Assembly: GCF_000768875.1 (NCBI RefSeq)
Contig: NZ_JRAO01000010.1
Location: forward strand, 1 to 64,000
Direction: 5' to 3'
DNA from: Porphyromonas sp. COT-239 OH1446
Lineage (GTDB): Bacteria; Bacteroidota; Bacteroidia; Bacteroidales; Porphyromonadaceae
DNA: 64,000 bases
Shown: one piece after another, positions 37,126-44,572 of the stretch
Layout of the letters: every line of letters begins with the position of its first letter
Numbering within the stretch: the stretch's first letter is position 1
Position numbers and translations under genes: made by a program
Notes under the pieces: model-generated
Database searches by the model: none
Told to the model about the DNA's origin: nothing
What the model saw: the letters and a program-made list of their open reading frames with translations, nothing else

Positions 37126-37187
37126 AATAAATACAACGTGAGTTTTGGTATAAGGATTGCCGTCTTTATGCCCAACCCACGTTATTT
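37126..37187. repeat. Imperfect inverted repeat between valS and ftcD
   Basis: AACGTG at 37135-37140 pairs with CACGTT at 37178-37183, with partial matches further in and AAAT/ATTT outside a 2-base bulge. It could be a decayed terminator, operator or small mobile remnant. The rest of the 700-base gap (36990-37693) holds repeat array D and promoter candidates for ftcD; I see no gene in it. Confidence 0.35.
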
Positions 37188-37200
37188 ACCTCTCGATAGC

Positions 37201-37361
37201 GATCCTATTTAGACCACCATCGAGATCCTATTTGAGTCTCACTTGCGATCCTACTTAGACCTCCATCGAGATCCTACTTGAGTCTCACTTGCGATCCTAC
37301 TTAGACCTCCATCGAAATCCTATTTGAGTCTCACTTGCGATCCTACTTAGACCTCCATCGA
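37201..37361 (+). repeat. 23-bp intergenic repeat array D (best preserved)
   Basis: Seven units, each exactly 23 bases, run without a gap. Two subtypes alternate: type 1 contains TCCTACTTAGACCTCCATCG and type 2 contains TCCTACTTGAGTCTCACTTG, in the order 1-2-1-2-1-2-1, so the true period is a 46-bp dimer. Units of the same type differ at only one or two positions. The array lies between the divergent valS and ftcD genes and is not part of any reading frame I can support. Confidence 0.95.
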
Positions 37362-37545
37362 GCTCTCTAGGCTTATTGTCCATCAAATACTCGAAAAGAA
37401 GCCCTCTCTAATTGACAATCACACCTTATTAGTATGAGTATATATCGAACTCAGATTTTTTAAGGGTTGGCTATTCAATTTAGCCATATCATTATTTTAT
37501 ATTGACAGCTCTCTGTATGATATGAGATAAATATGGTCTCCTAAG

Positions 37546-37577
37546 TTTGGAGAGATTGTGGTTAATTCCTACCTTTA
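37546..37577 (+). promoter_or_regulatory. Candidate promoter of the hut cluster
   Basis: TTTG at 37546-37549 and TACCTTTA at 37570-37577 are 20 bases apart, a near match to the Bacteroidetes promoter (last base A instead of G). A second, weaker pair lies at 37593-37621 (TTG, then TCCCTTTG). The leader to ftcD would be about 110 or 70 bases. Confidence 0.5.
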
Positions 37578-37693
37578 CGGCTAGACAAATTATTGTCGGG
37601 TAGCATAGCATATTCCCTTTGTTCGGCAGGGGAGGAGTCTGTGCTTCAGTTACGGATAATCAATGCCTAAGTTGGACATTATAACAAATCAGT

Positions 37694-39397
37694 ATGGCAC
37701 GAGAAAAACAAATCGTAGAGTGCGTACCTAACATTAGCGAAGGACGCAACAAGGAAGTGATCAAGCAAGTTACCGACGAGATCGAGCGCGTCAAGGGGAT
37801 CAAGCTGCTGGATGTAGACCCAGGAGAGGCGACTAACCGCACGGTGATTACCTTCGTCGGCACACCCGATCAAGTGATGGAGGCTGCTTTCCGATGTGTC
37901 AAGAGGGCTTCTGAACTCATCGATATGCGTCATCATCACGGAGCACACCCACGCATGGGAGCGACAGATGTATGCCCATTCATCCCTGTATCGGGTATCA
38001 CACTAGAGGAGTGCGCTGCCCTCTCTCGTCAGCTTGCAGAGCGCATCGCAAGCGAACTTCACATCCCTTGCTACTGCTACGAGGCCGCTGCTAGACGTCC
38101 AGAGCGCAAGAACCTAGCTGTTTGTCGCAAGGGTGAATACGAGGGCTTGCCCGAGCGTATGACCATCGAGAGCGAAGCTCCCGACTTCGGTGCTCGCCCT
38201 TGGGATGAGGGTGTGGCTCGCACTGGCTGTACTGCTGTAGGTGCTCGAGACTTCCTCATCGCAGCGAACTACAACCTCAATACAACCTCTACACGTCGTG
38301 CCAATGCCATTGCATTCGATGTGCGTGAGAAGGGGCGTCCACAGCGCGAAGGAGGCTCTCCAGTAGGCAAGCCCATGCTGGACGCAGAGGGTAACCCTAT
38401 CATGATCCCTGGCACACTCCCTGGCACTAAGGCTATTGGCTGGTATATCGACGAATACGGAATCGCTCAGGTGTCTATGAATATCACAGATATGCACACC
38501 ACTCCTCTTCACGTCGCCTTCGACGAGGTGTGTCGCTGTGCTCAGAGGCGAGGCGTCCGCGTTACGGGTACCGAGATTGTGGGTCTTATCCCTAAGCGCA
38601 CGCTGATCGATGCAGGTAAGTACTTCCTCCGCAAGCAGAATAGATCTACAGGTATTCCCGAGGAGGATATTATCAAGATTGCAGTGAAGTCCATGGGTCT
38701 AGATGACCTCAAGGAATTCAATACCAGAGAGAAGGTTATTGAGTTCCTCCTAGAGGACGAGGAGCGCAAACCTATGCTCATTGACCTAACCGTGAAGGGC
38801 TTTGCCGATGAGACCTCTCGTGAGTCTCCTGCCCCTGGTGGTGGTACAATCTCCGCTTATATGGGAGCACTAGGTGCTGCCCTCGGCACTATGGTGGCGA
38901 ACCTCTCTAGCCACAAGGCTGGTTGGGATGCCCGCTGGGAAGAGTTCAGCCATTGGGCCGACAAGGGCCAGCAGCTACAGCATGAGCTGATGGTGCTCGT
39001 GGATGAAGATACCGAGGCCTTCAACCGCATCATGGAAGCCTTTGGCTTGCCTAAAGGTACTCCCGAGGAGAAGGCCGCGCGCACAGCAGCTATTCAGGAG
39101 GCGACCCTCTTCGCGACCCAGGTGCCTCTACACACGATGCAGGCATCGTACAAGGTCTTCGAGCTCTGCCGTGCAATGGCTGAGGAAGGTAACCCCAACA
39201 GCGTGTCGGATGCTGGCGTAGGGGTACTCGCTGCTCGTGCTGCCGTACTCGGTGCAGGGCTTAATGTGAAGATCAATGCCTCTGGTCTCAAGGATAGAGA
39301 GACTGCCGATAAGCTAGTCGCAGAAGCGAATGAACTCATTGCGAAGGCTAATGAGGAGGAGGCCGCTATCCTCAAGATCGTAGAGTCTAAGCTCTAA
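37694..39397 (+). CDS. ftcD: Glutamate formimidoyltransferase fused to formimidoyl-THF cyclodeaminase
   Basis: This bifunctional enzyme ends histidine breakdown: it moves the formimino group from N-formimino-glutamate to tetrahydrofolate, then releases ammonia to give 5,10-methenyl-THF. Residues 1 to about 330 are the transferase (VECVPNISEGRN at the start, MRHHHGAHPRMGATDVCPF with the catalytic His region, NYNLNTT). From about 345 the cyclodeaminase follows (TVKGFADETSRESPAPGGG, SAYMGALGAALGTMVANL). The 567-residue fusion resembles mammalian FTCD and is common in Bacteroidales. It is first in the hut cluster. A hairpin follows in the 173-base gap to hutU. Confidence 0.96.
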   Translation: MAREKQIVECVPNISEGRNKEVIKQVTDEIERVKGIKLLDVDPGEATNRTVITFVGTPDQVMEAAFRCVKRASELIDMRHHHGAHPRMGATDVCPFIPVSGITLEECAALSRQLAERIASELHIPCYCYEAAARRPERKNLAVCRKGEYEGLPERMTIESEAPDFGARPWDEGVARTGCTAVGARDFLIAANYNLNTTSTRRANAIAFDVREKGRPQREGGSPVGKPMLDAEGNPIMIPGTLPGTKAIGWYIDEYGIAQVSMNITDMHTTPLHVAFDEVCRCAQRRGVRVTGTEIVGLIPKRTLIDAGKYFLRKQNRSTGIPEEDIIKIAVKSMGLDDLKEFNTREKVIEFLLEDEERKPMLIDLTVKGFADETSRESPAPGGGTISAYMGALGAALGTMVANLSSHKAGWDARWEEFSHWADKGQQLQHELMVLVDEDTEAFNRIMEAFGLPKGTPEEKAARTAAIQEATLFATQVPLHTMQASYKVFELCRAMAEEGNPNSVSDAGVGVLAARAAVLGAGLNVKINASGLKDRETADKLVAEANELIAKANEEEAAILKIVESKL

Positions 39398-39404
39398 CCT
39401 CATG

Positions 39405-39453
39405 GTGTGTCCGAGTGTGCAAGCCCTTTCGTCGCTAAGCCACTCGGACGCAC
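39405..39453 (+). terminator. Hairpin between ftcD and hutU
   Basis: A 13-bp stem (39405-39417 with 39441-39453, one mismatch of the G-T type) and 23-base loop. There is no T run after it, so it may act in mRNA processing or partial termination rather than full termination. Confidence 0.5.
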
Positions 39454-39570
39454 TACTATTGATATATCCCTTGGGAGGAGCCTTGAGCGAGATAAGATCA
39501 TTCGGATCGGTAAGTCGCCCTCCGATGGACTCTTGACCTCCGTTCATCCCCCACCCCACCTAATCCCCGC

Positions 39571-41586
39571 ATGACTATGACGAGAGAACAATTCTGCGCC
39601 GACATCCGTGCCGGCATCCCCGATACCCTACCCGCCCTGCAGGCCTATGATCCTGCGATTAACCACGCCCCTAAGCGCAAAGAGATCCTCACCGAGGAGG
39701 AGAAGCGTCTAGCCCTGCGCAATGCCCTGCGCTACTTCCCCAAGGAGCTACACAGCGCACTCGCCCCTGAGTTCGCCGAGGAGCTACGCACCTATGGGCG
39801 TATCTATATGTATCGTTATCGCCCCACCTACGAAATGTATGCTCGCCCGATAGATGAGTACCCCCATCGCTCCAAACAGGCTGCAGCCATCATGATGATG
39901 ATACAAAACAACCTCGACAAAGCTGTGGCACAGCACCCTCACGAGTTGATTACCTATGGAGGTAATGGGGCGGTATTCCAAAACTGGGCACAGTATCGCC
40001 TCGTGATGAAGTACCTCAGCGAGATGACCGATGAGCAGACCCTAGTGATGTATTCGGGGCATCCTCTAGGCCTCTTCCCCTCGCACAAGAATGCCCCTCG
40101 TGTGGTCGTAACTAATGGTATGGTGATCCCCAACTATTCAAAGCCTGACGACTGGGAGCGATTCAATGCCCTCGGGGTGAGCCAGTACGGACAGATGACC
40201 GCAGGCTCATATATGTACATTGGCCCGCAGGGCATCGTACATGGCACGACCATCACGGTGCTCAATGCCGCCCGCAAACGCCTCACTGAGGGCGAACGAA
40301 GCATCAGTGGCATGCTCTTCGTAACCTCAGGTCTTGGTGGTATGTCAGGTGCTCAGCCTAAGGCTGGCAACATTGCAGGCGTGGTAAGCATCACTGCCGA
40401 GATCAACCCACTTGCCGCTGAGAAACGACACGCTCAGGGTTGGGTAGACGAGCTACATGATGACCTAGATAAGCTCATCTCCGCTGCTCAGAAGGCTGTC
40501 GCTGAGCGTCGTACCGTCTCGATGGCCTATGTCGGCAATGTCGTAGACTTATGGGAACGACTCGCTGCCGAGGGAGTCCGTGTAGACCTCGGGAGCGACC
40601 AAACCTCGCTACACAATCCTTGGGCAGGGGGCTACTACCCCGTTGGTCTCAGCCTAGAGGAGTCTAAGCGTATGATGGCCGAGGATCCAGAGCAGTTCAA
40701 GGCCAAGGTACAGGAGTCACTTCGCCGTCAGGTGGCTGCGATCAACAAGCTCACCGAGCGTGGGATGTACTTCTTTGACTATGGCAATGCCTTCCTCCTA
40801 GAGTCTAGCCGTGCAGGGGCAGATATTATGACCGCTGACGGAGGCTTTAGGTATCCTTCGTACGTGCAGGATATTATGGGCCCTATGTTCTTCGACTATG
40901 GCTTCGGCCCTTTCCGCTGGGTATGCTCTTCGGGCGATCCTAAGGACCTCGAGGTAACAGACCGCTTGGCTGCCGAGGTGCTTGAGGAGATGCGTCGCAC
41001 AGCCCCTGCCGACATCGCAGGACAGCTCGATGACAATATCCACTGGATCAAGGAGGCAGGTAAGAACAAGCTCGTCGTAGGCTCGCAGGCTCGCATCCTC
41101 TATGCGGACTCCGAGGGACGTACGAAGATCGCACTCGCCTTCAACGAAGCCTTGCGTCGTGGCGAGATTAGCCGCCCAGTCGTCCTCGGTCGAGACCATC
41201 ACGACGTCTCTGGTACCGACTCGCCCTTCCGTGAGACAAGCAATATCTACGATGGATCTTGCTTCTGCGCCGATATGGCGGTACACAACGTCATCGGGGA
41301 CTCCTTCCGTGGTGCTACCTGGGTATCGATACACAATGGTGGTGGCGTAGGCTGGGGAGAGGTGATCAATGGAGGCTTCGGCATGGTCATCGATGGCTCT
41401 GAGGACTCAGAGAGACACATCCGTCAGATGCTCTTATGGGACGTAAACAACGGCATCGCTCGCCGTAGCTGGGCACGTAACCCTGGCTCTATGGAGGCCA
41501 TCCGTAGAGAGATGGAGCGCACACCTGGTCTCTGTGTTACCCTGCCTGCCCTCGTAGACGACGAGGTGCTAGAGGGTCTATTCTAA
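39571..41586 (+). CDS. hutU: Urocanate hydratase
   Basis: Urocanase adds water to urocanate to form imidazolone propionate, with a tightly bound NAD+. At 671 residues it is the long form similar in size to the eukaryotic enzyme, not the roughly 555-residue form of Pseudomonas. Recognisable parts are ELITYGGNGAVFQNWAQYRL, MYSGHPLGLFPSHKNAPRVV, VTSGLGGMSGAQPKAGNIAG (the NAD-binding glycine region), DLGSDQTSLHNPWAGGYYP and GRDHHDVSGTDSPFRETS. It is second in the cluster, with hairpin-bearing gaps on both sides. Confidence 0.96.
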   Translation: MTMTREQFCADIRAGIPDTLPALQAYDPAINHAPKRKEILTEEEKRLALRNALRYFPKELHSALAPEFAEELRTYGRIYMYRYRPTYEMYARPIDEYPHRSKQAAAIMMMIQNNLDKAVAQHPHELITYGGNGAVFQNWAQYRLVMKYLSEMTDEQTLVMYSGHPLGLFPSHKNAPRVVVTNGMVIPNYSKPDDWERFNALGVSQYGQMTAGSYMYIGPQGIVHGTTITVLNAARKRLTEGERSISGMLFVTSGLGGMSGAQPKAGNIAGVVSITAEINPLAAEKRHAQGWVDELHDDLDKLISAAQKAVAERRTVSMAYVGNVVDLWERLAAEGVRVDLGSDQTSLHNPWAGGYYPVGLSLEESKRMMAEDPEQFKAKVQESLRRQVAAINKLTERGMYFFDYGNAFLLESSRAGADIMTADGGFRYPSYVQDIMGPMFFDYGFGPFRWVCSSGDPKDLEVTDRLAAEVLEEMRRTAPADIAGQLDDNIHWIKEAGKNKLVVGSQARILYADSEGRTKIALAFNEALRRGEISRPVVLGRDHHDVSGTDSPFRETSNIYDGSCFCADMAVHNVIGDSFRGATWVSIHNGGGVGWGEVINGGFGMVIDGSEDSERHIRQMLLWDVNNGIARRSWARNPGSMEAIRREMERTPGLCVTLPALVDDEVLEGLF

Positions 41587-41602
41587 CGCAACAACATTAT
41601 CC

Positions 41603-41653
41603 CATAAGCCGAGCGCATACGGAGCTGTGATGCGCTGGTGCGTTCGGCTTATG
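41603..41653 (+). terminator. Hairpin between hutU and hutH
   Basis: A 14-bp stem (41603-41616 with 41640-41653, one G-T pair) lies in the 90-base gap. No T run follows, so readthrough into hutH is likely. Confidence 0.5.
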
Positions 41654-41676
41654 CTTCACACTAAATAACAAGCTAC

Positions 41677-43152
41677 ATGACACACCAAATAAGTGCTGAG
41701 CATCTCTCTATCGAGAGAATTGGCGAGATCTTGAGCCGTAATATTAAGCTAGAACTATCTGCTGATGCTCGCAAACGTATCATCCGCTGTCGTGAATATC
41801 TAGACAAGAAGATTGAGGAGTCTAAGCAACCTATCTATGGCGTTACCACAGGCTTCGGCTCTCTGTGCAAGATCTCCATAGATAAGCAACAGCTCTCTGA
41901 CCTGCAGAAGAACCTCGTGATGTCCCATGCCTGTGGCGTGGGCGAGCGAGTACCATGCGAGATAGTCAAGATTATGCTCCTGCTCAAGGTGCAGTCGCTC
42001 AGCTATGGCTACTCTGCCTGCCAAGTGGAGACAGTACAGCGTCTCATTGACTTTTTCAACCACGATATTTATCCGATCGTCTATACTCAGGGATCGCTTG
42101 GAGCTTCAGGAGACCTCGTGCCTCTAGCGCACCTCTGTCTTCCCCTCATCGGTATGGGAGAGGTCGAGTATCAAGGCAAGATCATCTCGGGCGAGGAGAT
42201 GCTTCGAGTGATGAACTGGCAACCTATACAGCTCGTCTCTAAGGAGGGGCTTGCCCTGCTCAATGGCACACAGAACATGAATGCCTATGCCGTGTGGGCA
42301 ATGCTGCAGAGCGCACGCCTCAGCGACTGGGCAGACAAGATCGGGGCAATGTCGCTCGAGGCCTATGATGGCCGTATCGAGCCCTTCACCCACGCCGTAC
42401 ATGCTATTCGCCCACATGCAGGTCAGATGCAGACTGCCGCACGTATTCGTGAGCTACTAGAGGGCAGTGAGCTGATCAAGCAACCCAAGGTCAATGTGCA
42501 GGATCCCTATTCCTTCCGCTGCATCCCTCAGGTGCATGGAGCCTGCAAGGATACGATTGCCTATGTACACTCGGTGATTGATATTGAGGTGAATGCTGCG
42601 ACAGACAATCCAACCGTTTGCCCCGACGAGGACCTCGTGATCTCGGCTGGGAACTTCCACGGAGAGCCAATCGCCCAGCCTATGGACTTCCTTGCTATTG
42701 CGCTCTGCGAGCTGAGCAATATCTCCGAGCGTCGTATCTACAAGCTCGTTTCGGGTACACGAGACCTGCCTAGCTTCCTCGTAGCTAAGCCTGGAGTGAA
42801 TAGTGGCTTCATGATCCCTCAGTACACTGCCGCCTCACTCGTGAGCCAAAGCAAGATGTATTGTACCCCAGCCTCGGCCGATAGCATCCCTTCGTCTCAG
42901 GGGCAGGAGGACCACGTAAGTATGGGGGCGAATGCCGCTACGAAGCTCTACCAAGTGGTGCTGAATACTGAGAAGGTATTGGCTATTGAGCTATTTAATG
43001 CTGCCCAGGCGTTGCAGTTCCGCCGTCCACTGAAGTCTTCGCCTGCGATTGAGGCAATCTTCGAGGCTTATCGCAAGGAGGTGCCATTCATCGAGAACGA
43101 CGAGTTTATGGCACCACACATCGCCCGCTCAATAGAGTTCCTACGTAAGTAA
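41677..43152 (+). CDS. hutH: Histidine ammonia-lyase
   Basis: HutH removes ammonia from histidine to give urocanate, the first step of the pathway. The 491-residue protein carries the Ala-Ser-Gly triad that cyclises into the MIO electrophile at residues 143-145, in GSLGASGDLVPLAH. Other family stretches are YGVTTGFGSLC near residue 49, GLALLNGTQNM, and SSQGQEDHVSMGANAA. Length and motifs are normal for HutH and separate it from phenylalanine or tyrosine lyases by overall pattern. Although it acts first in the pathway it is third in the cluster. Confidence 0.96.
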   Translation: MTHQISAEHLSIERIGEILSRNIKLELSADARKRIIRCREYLDKKIEESKQPIYGVTTGFGSLCKISIDKQQLSDLQKNLVMSHACGVGERVPCEIVKIMLLLKVQSLSYGYSACQVETVQRLIDFFNHDIYPIVYTQGSLGASGDLVPLAHLCLPLIGMGEVEYQGKIISGEEMLRVMNWQPIQLVSKEGLALLNGTQNMNAYAVWAMLQSARLSDWADKIGAMSLEAYDGRIEPFTHAVHAIRPHAGQMQTAARIRELLEGSELIKQPKVNVQDPYSFRCIPQVHGACKDTIAYVHSVIDIEVNAATDNPTVCPDEDLVISAGNFHGEPIAQPMDFLAIALCELSNISERRIYKLVSGTRDLPSFLVAKPGVNSGFMIPQYTAASLVSQSKMYCTPASADSIPSSQGQEDHVSMGANAATKLYQVVLNTEKVLAIELFNAAQALQFRRPLKSSPAIEAIFEAYRKEVPFIENDEFMAPHIARSIEFLRK

Positions 43153-43156
43153 AACC

Positions 43157-43226
43157 AAGCCCTGCCCTTCGGTGCTCACTAGATGGGTAAATATATTGCT
43201 CTCTAGAGAACCAAGAGACAGGGCTT
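43157..43226 (+). other. Long-range inverted repeat between hutH and hutI
   Basis: AAGCCCTG (43157-43164) and CAGGGCTT (43219-43226) are perfectly complementary across a 54-base loop that includes CTAG-type pairing. Weak as a terminator; it fits the pattern of a hairpin in every gap of the cluster. Confidence 0.35.
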
Positions 43227-43243
43227 ATGATTGATATAGTAGC

Positions 43244-44485
43244 ATGAAAGTGTTAGTAAAGAACATCGGCATCCTTACAGGCCTAGGTCACGAAGGTAAG
43301 CTCTGCCTCTGCGGAGCAGAGATGAATGAGCTGAACACAATCGAGGATGCCTACCTCTATGTCATAGATGGTCGCTTCGAGAGCTATGGCCCGATGCAAG
43401 AGCTTCCGAAACTGCCTGCCGATGTGGAGGTCGTAGATGCCGAGGGTGGAGCAGTGCTTCCCTCTTGGTGCGACTCGCATACGCATATCGTCTTCGCAAG
43501 TAGTCGAGAGCATGAGTTCGTAGACAAGATTAAGGGGCTTAGCTATGAGGAGATCGCTCGTAATGGTGGTGGTATCTTGAACTCCGCAGACCGACTGCAC
43601 GAGACGAGCGAAGACGAACTCTATCGTCAAGCGATGCGCCGTGTAGACGAAGTTATCCGCAAGGGTACTGGCTGCGTAGAGATCAAGAGTGGCTACGGGC
43701 TGAATACTGAGGACGAGCTGAAGATGCTTCGGGTCATTCGCCGTATTCGGGAGACCACCAAGCTCAAGGTCGTGGCTACCTTCCTCGGTGCCCATGCTGT
43801 CTCTCGTGGCTACATAGGTCGTCAGAGCGAGTATGTAGGCCTCGTGATCAATGAGATGATCCCTGCCGTGGGGCAGGAGAAGCTAGCAGATTTCGTTGAT
43901 GTCTTCTGCGACAAGGGCTTCTTCACTACTGAGGAAACGGCTCGCATCCTAGAGGCTGCGGCTGCCTATGGCATGCGTCCGAAGATTCATGCTGAGGAGC
44001 TAGCCTCATCGGGGGGTGTCGCTGTCGGGGTGAAGTATGGTGCTCTATCGGTAGACCACCTCGAGAGTATGACCGAGGAGACGATTGAGACGCTCAAGGG
44101 CAGTAGCACTATGCCTACCGCCTTGCCTGGCACTTCCTTCTTCCTCAATATGCCCTTTGCCCTTGGTCGTAAGATTATTGATGCAGGCCTGCCTCTCGTG
44201 CTAGCGAGCGACTACAATCCAGGCTCTACACCCTCGGGGGATATGAAGTTTATTGTCTCGCTAGGTTGCATCAAGATGCGCTTGATGCCAGCTGAGGCGA
44301 TCAATGCAGCCACACTCAACGGAGCCTGCGCCATGGGGCTAAGCGAGGAATATGGCTCGATCACGAAGGGCAAGGTGGCGAACTTCTTCATCACAGAGCC
44401 CATCCCCTCTATTGACTTCGTCCCCTATGCTTATACGACCCCTATTGTTCGTAGAGCATTCCTACAGGGAGAGGAGTATAAGTAG
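43244..44485 (+). CDS. hutI: Imidazolonepropionase
   Basis: HutI opens the imidazolone ring to give N-formimino-glutamate, the substrate of FtcD. The 413-residue amidohydrolase has the metal-binding CDSHTHIVFA near residue 78 (HxH), GVKEIKSGYGL-type VEIKSGYGLNTEDE, KIHAEELASSGG with a further metal His, SVDHLE, and the last conserved Asp in LASDYNPGSTPS. It ends the cluster and is followed by an exceptionally long terminator stem. Confidence 0.96.
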   Translation: MKVLVKNIGILTGLGHEGKLCLCGAEMNELNTIEDAYLYVIDGRFESYGPMQELPKLPADVEVVDAEGGAVLPSWCDSHTHIVFASSREHEFVDKIKGLSYEEIARNGGGILNSADRLHETSEDELYRQAMRRVDEVIRKGTGCVEIKSGYGLNTEDELKMLRVIRRIRETTKLKVVATFLGAHAVSRGYIGRQSEYVGLVINEMIPAVGQEKLADFVDVFCDKGFFTTEETARILEAAAAYGMRPKIHAEELASSGGVAVGVKYGALSVDHLESMTEETIETLKGSSTMPTALPGTSFFLNMPFALGRKIIDAGLPLVLASDYNPGSTPSGDMKFIVSLGCIKMRLMPAEAINAATLNGACAMGLSEEYGSITKGKVANFFITEPIPSIDFVPYAYTTPIVRRAFLQGEEYK

Positions 44486-44490
44486 CCGCT

Positions 44491-44558
44491 CCTCAAAAAG
44501 CCTTAATAAGCGAGCAGTCATCCATGAATGACTGCTCGCTTATTAAGGCTTTTTGAGG
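44491..44558. terminator. Bidirectional terminator with 31-bp perfect stem
   Basis: Arms 44491-44521 and 44528-44558 are perfectly complementary, closing on CCATGA. The stem begins with CCTCAAAAAG and ends CTTTTTGAGG, giving T runs on both strands. It lies between convergent hutI and the outer-membrane barrel gene; the right end is 15 bases from that gene's stop. Confidence 0.92.
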
Positions 44559-44572
44559 GACGACTGCTTGCC

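Noticed and set aside
36990-37200. T-box leader of valS
   Set aside because: No T-box core sequence or specifier-loop layout is visible, and valS in Bacteroidetes is not usually T-box controlled.
37201-37361. CRISPR array
   Set aside because: Units are contiguous 23-mers without unique spacers, diverge among themselves, and no cas gene is present in the window.
37201-37361. Plasmid-type iterons or replication origin
   Set aside because: Iterons have a similar size, but here arrays are spread over six chromosomal loci, with no replication gene nearby.
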